DNA of 64,000 nucleotides from CAYSWV01 sp964434865 (GCA_964434865.1 CAYSWV010000006.1:1-64000); one strand, 5' to 3'; counted from the first letter of the stretch, positions 46,056 through 55,602 are shown. Made by a program: numbers and translations. Notes: a model not told the origin generated them from the letters alone.

Positions 46056-46415
46056 ATGGATTCTGTCCTGCAATCAATCCAAAAACAGTTAGATTCACTA
46101 CATCAGCAGATGTATAGTCTTGAGCAAACTCTGGAGAAGCTTCCTGATCAACTGTCAGCTTTGGTGGTGACCGCTCAAGAGACCAAGCAGCCAGTTGCGG
46201 CTACCTCTCATACCACTACCAATTCTTTAATCATGGATGAAGAGTGTCATGCCTTCCTGTTGGATGAAAGTCTGTCAGTGTCAAGTCAAAAGAACTTAGG
46301 TCAAGACATCACACCTGAAGTTCAGGTTCAACGATTAACGGCTCAACTGACTGCAGCTTATAATCGTATCGCAGCTTTAGAGGAGCAACTCTTAGCTCAG
46401 CGCATGTCTCACTAA
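46056..46415 (+). CDS. Small coiled-coil protein, unknown
   Basis: From ATG 46056 (a GTG two codons earlier is also in frame) the 119 residues show two helical coiled-coil stretches at about 1-40 (SVLQSIQKQLDSLHQQMYSLEQTLEKL) and 85-115 (VQRLTAQLTAAYNRIAALEEQLL), separated by a polar loop. No motif, anchor or partner is recognised. The 285-base spacer upstream, shared with divergent cbiD, holds no element I can name. Confidence 0.65.
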   Translation: MDSVLQSIQKQLDSLHQQMYSLEQTLEKLPDQLSALVVTAQETKQPVAATSHTTTNSLIMDEECHAFLLDESLSVSSQKNLGQDITPEVQVQRLTAQLTAAYNRIAALEEQLLAQRMSH

Positions 46416-46420
46416 CAGCC

Positions 46421-46450
46421 TGACTGGAGAATCACTGACTGGAGAATCAT
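46421..46450. repeat. Perfect 15-bp tandem duplication
   Basis: Two identical copies of CTGACTGGAGAATCA lie five bases after the stop of the small coiled-coil gene. A second one, AGATCGCTTTGT twice with a 14-base period, follows at 46566-46591 before def. Confidence 0.93.
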
Positions 46451-46604
46451 GGGTTGTAGGGCTACGAGTAAAAAGCCAGCTCTTGAAGGATTTTCTTTGA
46501 TCTACTTGATCTAAGCCAGTTCCGCAAACTGCTCTTATTGTAAATTTAGATCATGTCTCTACCTTAGATCGCTTTGTAAAGATCGCTTTGTTGGGTGTCT
46601 GTTT

Positions 46605-47171
46605 CTAAGCGACTTTACGTTGAACATCCTGCATATTAAAGCCGTGCTTCCGTAGTTCTTGATCTAATTGCAAGGCGTTATCTACGAGATCAACAAAAAG
46701 AACTCCATTGAGATGGTCTATCTCATGCTGAATAATGCGAGATAGAAGCCCATCTGTCTTAATGGTACGAGGCCGACCGGTTTCATCTTTGAATGTGACC
46801 ACGATGGTATCGGGTCTGACAACATCACAATAAACACCTGGCACACTCAGGCAGCCTTCCTGGCTAGTGACTGAAGTCGATCCCCAGTCTTTAATTTCAG
46901 GATTAATGAATACCCAAGGAGCAACTGACTCTTTGTCAGGTTGGGGATCAGCCACGATAATTTGTTTGTGAATGCCTACTTGAGGCGCAGCTAACCCAAT
47001 ACCATCAGAGCTATACATCGTTTGCAACATATCACGAACCAGCTGGCGCAGTTCATCATTGATCTTGCTCACCCGTTTGGCTGGCTGGCGCAACACCTGA
47101 TCACCCATAGTATGAACTTGGAGAGGTGGGGTTTTGAGCTTAACTTTTGGAACCGCAATTGTTAGTGCCAT
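46605..47171 (-). CDS. def: Peptide deformylase
   Basis: The enzyme removes the formyl group from new N-termini, with a bound metal. The three family motifs are present in order: GIGLAAPQVG near residue 58, EGCLS near 104, and QHEIDHLNG near 147. At 188 residues it is a typical type 1B-like enzyme with a short N-terminal extension of about 20 residues. It is cytosolic. It is downstream of the DUF3593/DUF2499 pair on the same strand, 86 bases away. Confidence 0.97.
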   Translation of the reverse strand: MALTIAVPKVKLKTPPLQVHTMGDQVLRQPAKRVSKINDELRQLVRDMLQTMYSSDGIGLAAPQVGIHKQIIVADPQPDKESVAPWVFINPEIKDWGSTSVTSQEGCLSVPGVYCDVVRPDTIVVTFKDETGRPRTIKTDGLLSRIIQHEIDHLNGVLFVDLVDNALQLDQELRKHGFNMQDVQRKVA

Positions 47172-47257
47172 AAGTATTAGTTAAGTAGGTTGAACTAACG
47201 ATCAATGCTTCAGTTTATTTTAGCTTAGGTTTGATGAGGTCTAGGTAAAGAGCTAGC

Positions 47258-47569
47258 TTAATCCTGAGATGTCTGATCGGGTTGAGAGCTAGATCTATCA
47301 TCTCGGTCAAGAGCAAGTTTAAACCCAATCGCAACCAGCAGATTAGATAGCGTCAAAAAGGCTTCTGCTCCACCATGTAGCCAATCTATGTTAGCCAATG
47401 AGGTCCCTAACACCGTCTGGGAATACAGACCTGCTGGGATAGTAACCGCCACAAACACCAGCAATAGATAGAATCCTACTAGAGCCACCTTGGGCGTCTC
47501 AGAAGTTTTAGACAGAAACCAAAGAAAGACAAGATAGGGCAGCAGTGATAGGGCAAATAAGCTATTCAT
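47258..47569 (-). CDS. DUF3593 membrane protein
   Basis: From ATG 47569 the 103 residues contain three hydrophobic helices (SLFALSLLPYLVFLWFLSK; VGFYLLLVFVAVTIPAGLY; FLTLSNLLVAIGFKLAL). I recognise the DUF3593 family of photosynthetic organisms. The start overlaps the DUF2499 stop by 8 bases, implying coupled translation. A longer frame up to 47632 runs inside the neighbour and is rejected. Function is unknown; a thylakoid-membrane location is inference. Confidence 0.85.
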   Translation of the reverse strand: MNSLFALSLLPYLVFLWFLSKTSETPKVALVGFYLLLVFVAVTIPAGLYSQTVLGTSLANIDWLHGGAEAFLTLSNLLVAIGFKLALDRDDRSSSQPDQTSQD

Positions 47570-47870
47570 GGGGATAAATCCTGCTGGCTCGCCAAATCCA
47601 ATAGGCCGCCCAGGCCAATGTACAGTTGCCAATCAAAGTAAAGGTAGCCTGGCCCGTCACAATCCAGGTCAGACTGGCCGCATTATCAAACAGATGCCAC
47701 GTAATCGCACACATGGCTCCCACCAATGAGGGCAGCATCCCCCAAGCCAGCCACCGCCAGTAGAGCCGCCCTGATCGCTCAGCAAACACCCAGACTAACC
47801 CGATGGCTGCAATCCACTCCACCAAGCTTGAAATATGGATCCACCAAGTTGGGAATGACAAGACATGCAT
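47562..47870 (-). CDS. DUF2499 membrane protein
   Basis: The 102 residues open MHVLSFPTWWIHISSLVEWIA and carry about three membrane helices with a conserved-looking CAITWHLFDN segment. This matches the DUF2499 family, found with DUF3593 in cyanobacteria and plastids. It is the first gene of the overlapping pair. Conservation and pairing suggest a small two-subunit membrane unit, with no known activity. Confidence 0.88.
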   Translation of the reverse strand: MHVLSFPTWWIHISSLVEWIAAIGLVWVFAERSGRLYWRWLAWGMLPSLVGAMCAITWHLFDNAASLTWIVTGQATFTLIGNCTLAWAAYWIWRASRIYPHE

Positions 47871-47979
47871 AGTTTCTGACTCTGACAGTCTTAACTAGAT
47901 TAGCAGGTGTCCTCGCTCAATTCTTCAATGAATCATCAATCCTAAAACAGGTGAATGAGACTGAGATATCTTAGGAAGG

Positions 47980-49650
47980 ATGATTGAGCAGATTGAGATG
48001 GTGTTTTCCCGTTTTACTCAAACCAGTTCTCGGCAAGGGGAGATTCTAGAAGTCGTTTTCCGTAACGGCTGGGACTACATGCGTCAACTCCTGATTGGAG
48101 CTAAGGTGAATGAGCCTAAATTACCCCCCCCTACCGTCCTCCGAAATATCCTGGTGGATTTGGGTCCAGTCTATGTCAAGCTAGGGCAGCTGTTGAGCAC
48201 TCGTCCCGATCTATTACCTGCTCAATACATTGAAGCCTTAACAGATCTGCAGGCTAATGTCCCGCCTGTCGCGTGGTCAGATATTGAAATCGCTATTCGT
48301 CAACAACTCCCAACATCTTTGGAAGACACCTTCACAGCCATTGATCCACAACCCATAGCTGCCGGATCTATTGCCCAAATTCATCGAGCTACCTTAACAG
48401 AGGGGCGCGAAGTTGCTTTAAAGGTTCAAAGACCTGGTATCGAAAAAATAGTTGAACAAGATATCGCTCTGATCCGTGGGTTAGCTGAATTAGTTGCCCA
48501 AACTGAATTTGGTCAGCTGTCTGATGTGGTGGCTCTAGCTGATGAGTTTGCCAATGCACTTAGAGCTGAATTGCAATTTACCCAGGAAGCTAGCCACACA
48601 GATGAACTTCGCCGCAATATGGCCAGCAGCACCTGGTTTGATCCCAAACAACTGGTTATTCCTGAAATCATCTGGCCTTTGACCACTAATCGGATGTTGG
48701 TGTTGGAATGGTTAGATGGTGTCCCTATCTTTAAGGCCGACTTCCCAGACTCCAATAGCAAGGTTGAACTGGAGAAGCGAGCTATGGCTAAGTTGCTAAC
48801 ACGGGTCTTTTTTCAACAAATCTGTTTGGATGGCTTTTTTCATGCTGATCCTCATCCGGGTAATTTGTTCTACATGCCCAATGGCCACATTGCTTTGTTA
48901 GATTGCGGAATGATTGGTCGGCTTGATCCCCGCACTCAGCAGATTTTATTAGAATTGTTATTATCTATTGTCAGTATTGATGCTCAACGCTGTGCTGAAC
49001 TCACTTTGGAATTGGCCCCACCGACCCAACCTGTCAACCGAGCTCAGTTAGAACGGGACTATGAGCGGCTCTTACGCCAGTACTACAGTGTCAAAGTCTC
49101 TCAACTTAATTTTAGTGAACTCTTTTATGAAGTCTTAGAAACAGCCCGGCGCAATAAAATCCGGATCCCGGGAAACTTGGGACTGGGTGCTAAGGCTCTA
49201 GCTAATCTTGAAGGGGTGGCCCGCCAACTAGATCCAGAATACAACTTACCTGAGCAGCTACGTCCACTGATGACCGATGTCTTTCGACGACAACTGGTGG
49301 GCGAATCCCCTTTACCTGCTATTTTAAGAACAGCACTAGATTTGAAAAATTTGTCCTTACAGTCTCCCCGTCAAATTGAAGTTATGCTCAATCGCATCAC
49401 CACAGAAACATTGCGGTGGAATTTGAGCATCAGCGAGTTGGATGCCGTCCGGCGCAGCTTGGATGATTCAGCCAATCGCCTGTCCTTTAGTGTGGTGGTT
49501 GGATCCCTAATTGTGGGGGCTGCTATTATTACCTCTCAATCTCAAAGTGTTCAAGTGTATTGGATCGCACAAGCTTTATTTGCAGCTGCTAGCTTTTTAG
49601 GACTATGGTTAATTATTAGCATTCTAAGATCAGGACGTTTACGGGGATAG
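47980..49650 (+). CDS. ABC1/UbiB-family atypical kinase
   Basis: The 556 residues have the ABC1 (AarF/UbiB/Coq8) signature: VYVKLGQLLSTRPDLLP near residue 63, which is the KxGQ motif, then AAGSIAQIHRATL with the alanine-rich loop, GREVALKVQRPGIE, DGFFHADPHPGNLF and LLDCGMIGRL. Two C-terminal membrane segments follow (about 505-545). Members act on quinone or lipid metabolism by ATPase activity; plastid relatives affect prenyl-quinones. The substrate here is unknown. glnB follows 101 bases later on the same strand. Confidence 0.94.
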   Translation: MIEQIEMVFSRFTQTSSRQGEILEVVFRNGWDYMRQLLIGAKVNEPKLPPPTVLRNILVDLGPVYVKLGQLLSTRPDLLPAQYIEALTDLQANVPPVAWSDIEIAIRQQLPTSLEDTFTAIDPQPIAAGSIAQIHRATLTEGREVALKVQRPGIEKIVEQDIALIRGLAELVAQTEFGQLSDVVALADEFANALRAELQFTQEASHTDELRRNMASSTWFDPKQLVIPEIIWPLTTNRMLVLEWLDGVPIFKADFPDSNSKVELEKRAMAKLLTRVFFQQICLDGFFHADPHPGNLFYMPNGHIALLDCGMIGRLDPRTQQILLELLLSIVSIDAQRCAELTLELAPPTQPVNRAQLERDYERLLRQYYSVKVSQLNFSELFYEVLETARRNKIRIPGNLGLGAKALANLEGVARQLDPEYNLPEQLRPLMTDVFRRQLVGESPLPAILRTALDLKNLSLQSPRQIEVMLNRITTETLRWNLSISELDAVRRSLDDSANRLSFSVVVGSLIVGAAIITSQSQSVQVYWIAQALFAAASFLGLWLIISILRSGRLRG

Positions 49651-49673
49651 ACTGTCAGGATCCGCAGCGAATT

Positions 49674-49717
49674 GTATCAGCTGTTACAAAACCCCCTGGC
49701 TGGCAGTGCTACATAAT
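49674..49717 (+). promoter_or_regulatory. NtcA box and -10 element of glnB
   Basis: GTATCAGCTGTTAC (49674-49687) is a perfect GTA-N8-TAC palindrome, the NtcA binding consensus. A -10-like CATAAT lies at 49712-49717, 24 bases further, near the usual class II spacing of 22-23. This explains nitrogen-controlled expression of the downstream PII gene. Confidence 0.8.
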
Positions 49718-49751
49718 ATCGGAAATTGATCACAGTCAGGTTAGGGGGCTA

Positions 49752-50090
49752 ATGAAAAAAATTGAGGCAGTTATACGACCTTTTAAGTTAGATGAGGTGA
49801 AAATTGCCCTGGTCAACGCGGGCATCGTAGGGATGACCGTCAGTGAAGTTCGTGGATTCGGGCGCCAGAAAGGGCAAACCGAGCGATATCGAGGATCGGA
49901 GTATACGGTAGAGTTTCTTCAGAAGCTTAAAGTTGAGATTGTAGTTGAGGATGATCTCATCGATACCGTATTGGAAAAGCTGATCGCCGCCGCCCGCACT
50001 GGTGAAATTGGGGACGGGAAAATCTTTGTCTCGCCTGTTGAGAGGACTATCCGCATTCGTACTGGAGAATCTAACCAGGATGCTCTTTAG
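49752..50090 (+). CDS. glnB: Nitrogen regulatory protein PII
   Basis: PII is a trimeric sensor of 2-oxoglutarate and ATP/ADP that controls arginine synthesis, PipX and transporters. The 112 residues include the T-loop QTERYRGSEYTVEF with Ser49, phosphorylated in cyanobacteria, and Tyr51, and the C-terminal GDGKIFVSPVERTIRIRTGE. Length is normal. An NtcA box is upstream and the ammonium transporter gene follows 121 bases later, the classic pair. Confidence 0.97.
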   Translation: MKKIEAVIRPFKLDEVKIALVNAGIVGMTVSEVRGFGRQKGQTERYRGSEYTVEFLQKLKVEIVVEDDLIDTVLEKLIAAARTGEIGDGKIFVSPVERTIRIRTGESNQDAL

Positions 50091-50211
50091 ATTTGAAATA
50101 GCCTGGATGAGGCCCGAAGAGATGAGATCAGGGTCTAAAGGTGACCTGACTGGTTTTAAACTTCAATTTTGACACTTTTTTGACGCAAACGTTACCCTAG
50201 GTTAACCCACG

Positions 50212-51639
50212 ATGAACAGATGGATTAAGAGTCTAATAGGTGCTCCCCGATGGGGCCGCAATCTCTGTTTGATTGGTTCGTTAGGAGTTTTGAGTTGGGT
50301 GCTTTGGCAAAGCCCAGCTTTAGCCCAGGATGAGCCTACTGTTGAGGAGCTGCTGGCTCAGATGGAGGCCAATGCCAACGTTGTCTGGACCACTATTTCT
50401 GCTGCCTTAGTTTTTTTAATGCAGGCTGGGTTTGCCATGGTGGAAGGCGGCTTCACCCGCTCTAAAAATGCAGCCAACATCATGATGAAAAACTTAGTTG
50501 ATTTTGCGATCGGGGCCTGTGCATTCTGGTTCATTGGTTTCGGTTTAATGTTTGGCGCCAATGCATCCCAATGGGTCGGGGGTAGCTGGTTTGCTTTTAG
50601 TTGGTCGGAAGCCTTTGAAGCTGCTGGCAGTGGTGATGCTTGGCCCTTTACCTTCTTTGTCTTTCAAATGGTATTTTGCGCTACAGCAGCCACGATTGTT
50701 TCTGGAGCTATTGCAGAACGGACTAAATTTTCGGGCTATTTGATCTTTTCCCTCCTGATCACGGGATTAATTTATCCCATCTCAGGTAGCTGGGCTTGGA
50801 ACGGTCTTTTCGGAGACTATAACGGGGGTACAGGGGGTTGGCTCGAAGGTATGGGCTATGTTGATTATGCTGGATCGGGTGTGGTTCACTTAGTCGGTGG
50901 AGCAGCGGGTTTAGCTGGAGCTATAGCTTTAGGACCCCGTACAGGAAAGTATGGCCCTAACGGTGAACCTCGAGCCATCCCTGGCCATAACTTGCCAATG
51001 GGGATGTTAGGGGTCTTTATCTTAGCCTTTGGCTGGATTGGCTTTAATGCAGGGTCTACGACATCGGCTATTCCTGATATTGGCTGGATTGCAACCAACA
51101 CCTTCCTAGCCGCAGCAGCTGGGGCGTTAGCGGCCATTTTCACCTCGTGGGCTATTTTCAAAAAGCCAGATATGACGTTTGCAGGTAATGGATTATTGGC
51201 TGGCTTGGTGGGTATTACCGCCCCCTGTGATAGTGTTAATCCTTTATCAGCCATTATTATTGGCGCCATTGCAGGTGTTATCGTTGTTTTCTCGGTTCTC
51301 TTTTTTGACACTGTCTTGAAAATAGATGATCCCGTAGGGGCTGTGTCAGTCCATGGCGTGTGTGGTATCTGGGGTGTGATTGCAGCTGGTGTTCCATTGT
51401 TTGCTAATGCTAACTACAGCGACTCCATCACTTGGGCCACCTTAGGGACTCAAATTGTGGGAGCTTTAGCCTATTTCCTCTGGCCCTTTTTGACCTCTCT
51501 AGCCGTCTTTTTCCTCTTGAAAGTGACTATTGGGATCCGAGCCTCCGTTGAAGAAGAAATGGCAGGGCTCGATATTGGTGAGCATGGCAACGTGGCTTAC
51601 CCTGATTTTGTCAGTGTGGCTTCAGACTCAGAACCTTAA
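50212..51639 (+). CDS. amt: Ammonium transporter Amt
   Basis: The 475 residues start with a signal peptide-like segment ending in ALAQDE, then eleven membrane helices. Conserved parts are NAANIMMKNLVDF, FQMVFCATAATIVSGAIAERTKF, GSGVVHLVGG and VSVHGVCGIWG, the last two carrying the twin pore histidines. It takes up ammonium across the cytoplasmic membrane and is expected to be gated by PII, whose gene is upstream. Just before the ATG a possible TTGACA (50169) and TACCCT (50193) leave a leader of only a few bases, so that promoter is doubtful. Confidence 0.96.
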   Translation: MNRWIKSLIGAPRWGRNLCLIGSLGVLSWVLWQSPALAQDEPTVEELLAQMEANANVVWTTISAALVFLMQAGFAMVEGGFTRSKNAANIMMKNLVDFAIGACAFWFIGFGLMFGANASQWVGGSWFAFSWSEAFEAAGSGDAWPFTFFVFQMVFCATAATIVSGAIAERTKFSGYLIFSLLITGLIYPISGSWAWNGLFGDYNGGTGGWLEGMGYVDYAGSGVVHLVGGAAGLAGAIALGPRTGKYGPNGEPRAIPGHNLPMGMLGVFILAFGWIGFNAGSTTSAIPDIGWIATNTFLAAAAGALAAIFTSWAIFKKPDMTFAGNGLLAGLVGITAPCDSVNPLSAIIIGAIAGVIVVFSVLFFDTVLKIDDPVGAVSVHGVCGIWGVIAAGVPLFANANYSDSITWATLGTQIVGALAYFLWPFLTSLAVFFLLKVTIGIRASVEEEMAGLDIGEHGNVAYPDFVSVASDSEP

Positions 51640-51739
51640 CCTTTCAACTTAATCTTTCAACGGATCGTAAGCAGTTATAGCTAGCTGCTGCCTCCCATAA
51701 ACCTCTCCACATCAGCAGGCTTGGTCATCAGGTCTGCTT

Positions 51740-52558
51740 TTAATTTGGGGCCTCAAGTTGCAAGAGATCTAGAATTTCATAATGTAATGATCCCCCACAT
51801 GAACTGAGTAAGCTGCCCCCATCAATGATGTTTTCCCGTTGACCTGAAAGTGTTGTCACGTATCCTCCCGCCTCCTCAATGCAGGGGACTACAGCTGCAA
51901 TATCCCAGGGTTTCATTTCAGTATCAATAGCAGCATGGATCTTACCCCGACACACTAAGGCATGTTGCCCACAATCGCCACAAAAATCAAATTGCTTACT
52001 AGCTTGAATCACCTGAGGCAAGGGATAAGCTACTTGATCTGGGACACGCTTTAACGTTGAGCAATGGACACCAGATGCTGAAACAGTAGCCTGAGCTAAG
52101 GGCCGAGATGGACAGACATGGAGCTGAACAGGATCAGACATTTTAGCTTTAAACCAGCAACCCAGTCCTCGTGCTGCATAGATAGTTTCTTGAGCGACAG
52201 GCATATGAATAACACCCAGCAAGGGTTCACCGGCTTCAACGAGTCCAATCAAAGTGCCAAATAGAGGTACACCCAGTGTAAACCACGTTGTTCCATCCAC
52301 CGGATCAAGGATCCATTGGTAAGGACTTTGACTAGTCTGCTCACCTAACTCTTCACCTAAAATCCCATGCTCTGGGTACCGAGTTTGAATGAGCTCTCGC
52401 ATCACTGCTTCAGCTTTTTGATCAGCCAGGGTCACTTCAGTGCCATCATCTTTGATCATGACTGAATGATTGAAATACCGAGAGAGGATCTCTGATTCGG
52501 CTTGCTTCGCTAACTCTAGGGCAAAAGATACTAAAGATGGTAAGTTGACAGATCCCAC
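51740..52558 (-). CDS. Inositol monophosphatase-family phosphatase
   Basis: The 272 residues have the Mg-dependent phosphatase motifs ILGEELGEQ near residue 67, DPVDGTTWF near 87 and WDIAAVVPCIEEAGG near 218. Members act on inositol-1-phosphate, histidinol-phosphate or PAP. A histidinol-phosphatase role is possible in a cyanobacterium lacking a classic enzyme, but the sequence alone does not settle it. The gene is monocistronic and convergent with amt. Confidence 0.93.
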   Translation of the reverse strand: MGSVNLPSLVSFALELAKQAESEILSRYFNHSVMIKDDGTEVTLADQKAEAVMRELIQTRYPEHGILGEELGEQTSQSPYQWILDPVDGTTWFTLGVPLFGTLIGLVEAGEPLLGVIHMPVAQETIYAARGLGCWFKAKMSDPVQLHVCPSRPLAQATVSASGVHCSTLKRVPDQVAYPLPQVIQASKQFDFCGDCGQHALVCRGKIHAAIDTEMKPWDIAAVVPCIEEAGGYVTTLSGQRENIIDGGSLLSSCGGSLHYEILDLLQLEAPN

Positions 52559-52804
52559 TCGACAGCCTCAATGAAAATACGAGTCACAATAGGCTCTTAT
52601 CTTACCGCGATGAATCCTTTAGGATATCAACTAGTAGCCTATCAACTGGCGTTGCTAACCACTGGACTTGAGCTAGTTGCGCGATCTAGTAACTCTCACT
52701 AAACTAGAGGCAATGCTGAGTCCATTAGGCTGACACGAAAGGGATAGTAATCTTTCGGGATAATGATTTCAACAGTTGAAGTTATCTTTAGGAGGCAATA
52801 AATC

Positions 52805-53197
52805 ATGGATCGTCCTACCAGTGTTACTGTGATTGCTATTCTTCAAATTATTGGTTCGGTGATAGGGATCGGATTTTCTCTGTTGTTCTTGGTTGGTGGG
52901 GCTTTAATTGGCGGCCTTGGGGGTACAGCAGAAACAGGGGCTGTTGGTGGATTCATTGCTATCTTTGCGTTGTTAGTTTTAATTCTAAGTACAGCTGCTT
53001 TGGTCCTAGCAATTGGTTTGCTACAGCTCAAAGGATGGGCTTGGGTAGGTACGCTGGTTGTACAAGGTCTGAGCCTTGCTATTAGTATCCTACAGTTAGT
53101 TACGTCTGAACAAAACCCTATTATCAAATTGATCTTTGACATTGTGGTAATTGCGGTTTTATTACAACCTAATGTTAAACGGGCTTTTAATATTTAA
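52805..53197 (+). CDS. Small four-helix membrane protein, unknown
   Basis: The 130 residues are nearly all hydrophobic with about four membrane helices and a glycine-rich turn (GGALIGGLGGTAETGAVGG). The opening RPTSVTVIAILQIIGSV is a recurring start in uncharacterised membrane proteins. The ATG has a strong AGGAGG about 10 bases upstream. The 246-base upstream spacer holds no clear element. A Fur-family gene follows 107 bases later on the same strand. Confidence 0.78.
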   Translation: MDRPTSVTVIAILQIIGSVIGIGFSLLFLVGGALIGGLGGTAETGAVGGFIAIFALLVLILSTAALVLAIGLLQLKGWAWVGTLVVQGLSLAISILQLVTSEQNPIIKLIFDIVVIAVLLQPNVKRAFNI

Positions 53198-53304
53198 GAT
53201 TCCGCGCTTATCCACACCCTGAGTATCCGTAATCTGGTATTTAGGCCCCTCGATGACTAATGATAATGTAGGAGTATGCTTAGGTCATAGACTTAGAACT
53301 CCTC

Positions 53305-53721
53305 ATGTCACCATCGATCACATCTTTAGAATCTGCTCTCCACTACTGCCGGGAGCACAATCTGAGACTGAGTGCTCAACGTCGTTACATTCTTGAGCTC
53401 TTGTGGCAAACTGGTGAACACTTATCAGCTCGCGAGATCTATGACAGATTAAACCAACAGGGCAAATCGATCGGGCACACCTCGGTCTATCAAAATCTGG
53501 ATGCCTTAGCCAGTCACCAGGTGATTGAATGTTTAGAACGAGCCGATGGTCGACTCTATGGCCACTCCACTCACCCTCATAGTCATGTGAATTGCACCGA
53601 TACTGAGCAAATTATAGACATCAATGTTGAATTACCTCCTGAACTGGTTGCAGCAGTGGAAACCCAAACGGGTGTTAAGATCCAAACTTATCGTATTGAA
53701 TTTTATGGAACTAAAGCTTAA
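53305..53721 (+). CDS. Fur-family metal-responsive regulator lacking the CxxC zinc site
   Basis: The 138 residues have the Fur fold: N-terminal winged helix (RLSAQRRYILELLWQTGEHLSAREIYDRLNQQ then HTSVYQNLDAL) and a metal domain with HPHSHVNCTD. Structural zinc in Fur and PerR is usually held by two CxxC pairs; here only one Cys (NCTD) is present, so it is a CxxC-less member. It may sense iron, zinc or peroxide and cannot be assigned to FurA, Zur or PerR by eye. It follows a membrane protein gene. Confidence 0.9.
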   Translation: MSPSITSLESALHYCREHNLRLSAQRRYILELLWQTGEHLSAREIYDRLNQQGKSIGHTSVYQNLDALASHQVIECLERADGRLYGHSTHPHSHVNCTDTEQIIDINVELPPELVAAVETQTGVKIQTYRIEFYGTKA

Positions 53722-53973
53722 TCAGCCTCCTTTGTAAACATGTAGTCAGGCTACCTAGGTTGATCGAAATCAATGATTTAGTTGTAATATTTGAAAACAA
53801 TTTTTCCTGAGCATTCATCCAACCAGAAGTGAACTCAGCAGATTTGAGATCTCAGAATTTTGGCTCCGATCCTGAAATCAAATGTTATAAACCATGACGC
53901 CTTTGCCGAATGCAGATACTCTTACATGAAAGCGACGTCATGTCGTAGTTTGGTGTCACTTTAAGGTACTACT

Positions 53974-55575
53974 ATGGCTGAATTATTAGAAAGTCTCAAT
54001 AGCCAGTTGGGAACCTTTATTCCTCAATTGCTGGGGGCGATCCTCATCCTGATTTTGGGTTGGCTCTTCGCCATCATTGCTGCTTCAACTACACTGAATC
54101 TCCTGAAAAAAACAGATCTGGATAACCGCTTGGCTAACTGGATACTGGGCGGTAAAGCTGATGCCAAATCACTCCCTAATCCCGAGTTTTGGGTATCTCA
54201 ATTTGTCTTTTGGGTCATCATGATCTTTGTGGTGGTGGCATTCTTACGAGCTCTCAACCTTGAGACTGTAACGGGTCCCCTCAATACGTTTCTAGATGAG
54301 ATCTTTGAGTATTTACCCAATTTAGGGGGAGCAGCTCTGCTACTGGGTGTGGCGTGGGCCATTGCTACCGTATCAAAACTGATACTCACACGAGGATTAG
54401 AACGATTTCAACTGGATGATCAACTAGCGGAACAAACAGGAACCCGTAAGGAAGACAGCCCTTTTCTGGTGAATGAAACCTTGGGCAACTTACTCTACTG
54501 GTTTATCTTTCTATTTTTCCTCCCCCTCATTTTAGAAACGTTAGAGCTAGAAGGCTCATCGCTGGCACCTGTTCAAAATTTGCTAGATCAACTGTTATCC
54601 GCTGTTCCTCGAATTCTAACGGCTATCATCTATGCCGGATTGGGGTGGTTGGTGGCTCGGATTGTAAGAGGTATTGTGACTAATTTGCTGATGGCAGCTG
54701 GCGTTGATCGCATGGGTTCTCGTTTTGGCTTTAGTCAAGAGACTGATCAAACCACATTGTCATCCTTGTTAGGCACTTTAGTCTATGTCCTGATTTTGAT
54801 TCCAACTGTCATTGCAGCTCTGGATGCCCTGGCCATTGAAGCCATCTCTGATCCAGCTATTCGAATGTTGGAGCAGGTTACCACTGTTATCCCTAAAGTC
54901 TTTGCAGCGGCTTTAATTCTAGTGCTGTTTTTCCTGATTGGGCGCTTTGTCTCCGATTTAATTGCCCAGCTACTGACAGGAGTCGGCTTCAATAATGTCT
55001 GGATGTGGTTAGGCTTACCGGCCCCCACTGCGACAGACAGCCCACCCGAACCCTCAGATCCAGAAGCTACTGAAGTTTTACCCTCAACATCACCCCAGAC
55101 GCCTTCTCAAATTGTAGGCACGATCGCCCTGGTGGTGATTCTTCTCTTCGGTACGATCCCAGCCACTGAGGTGCTTGAGTTTCAAAGTTTAACCCTTGTT
55201 GTTCAAGAGATCTTGGCAATCCTGGCCCGTGTGCTAATTGGCATTTTGATCTTTGGAATTGGATTGTATTTAGCTAATTTGGTATTTAATGTGTTGACTC
55301 GTTTTAGTGGTCCCCAAGCTCGAGTGCTAGCCCAAGCAGCCCGCATTGCGATTTGGGTGTTTGTTGGGGCGATGGCCTTGCAGCAAATGGGTGTGGCCAC
55401 TGATATTGTAGTTCTGGCTTTTGGCCTAACCTTAGGTGCTATTGCTGTGGCGCTCTCGTTAGCCTTTGGGTTAGGGGGTCGTGACGTGGCAGCTGAACAC
55501 CTCCGCCAGTGGCTAGCTTCCTTTGATCCCACTCCAGCTTCTACTGAAGAGTCATCGGAGCCACCTCAAGATTAA
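53974..55575 (+). CDS. MscS-like / conserved TM-helix membrane protein
   Basis: The 533 residues have repeated amphipathic and hydrophobic helices (IPQLLGAILILILGWLFAIIA; LLGVAWAIATVSKLIL; VPRILTAIIYAGLGWLVARI; IPKVFAAALILVLFFLIGRF) in the manner of the conserved-TM-helix family linked to MscS channels. The last block (IVVLAFGLTLGAIAVALSLAFGLGGRDVAAE) fits the MscS pore helix, but the soluble beta domain is missing. A small-molecule or osmotic membrane role is inference. A hairpin terminator follows. Confidence 0.85.
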   Translation: MAELLESLNSQLGTFIPQLLGAILILILGWLFAIIAASTTLNLLKKTDLDNRLANWILGGKADAKSLPNPEFWVSQFVFWVIMIFVVVAFLRALNLETVTGPLNTFLDEIFEYLPNLGGAALLLGVAWAIATVSKLILTRGLERFQLDDQLAEQTGTRKEDSPFLVNETLGNLLYWFIFLFFLPLILETLELEGSSLAPVQNLLDQLLSAVPRILTAIIYAGLGWLVARIVRGIVTNLLMAAGVDRMGSRFGFSQETDQTTLSSLLGTLVYVLILIPTVIAALDALAIEAISDPAIRMLEQVTTVIPKVFAAALILVLFFLIGRFVSDLIAQLLTGVGFNNVWMWLGLPAPTATDSPPEPSDPEATEVLPSTSPQTPSQIVGTIALVVILLFGTIPATEVLEFQSLTLVVQEILAILARVLIGILIFGIGLYLANLVFNVLTRFSGPQARVLAQAARIAIWVFVGAMALQQMGVATDIVVLAFGLTLGAIAVALSLAFGLGGRDVAAEHLRQWLASFDPTPASTEESSEPPQD

Positions 55576-55602
55576 CTTACTCTCTATCTTTAAAGCCTGA
55601 TC

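Noticed and set aside
51741..53141. Fur box or NtcA box upstream of the membrane protein/Fur pair
   Set aside because: No palindrome close to consensus could be found by eye.
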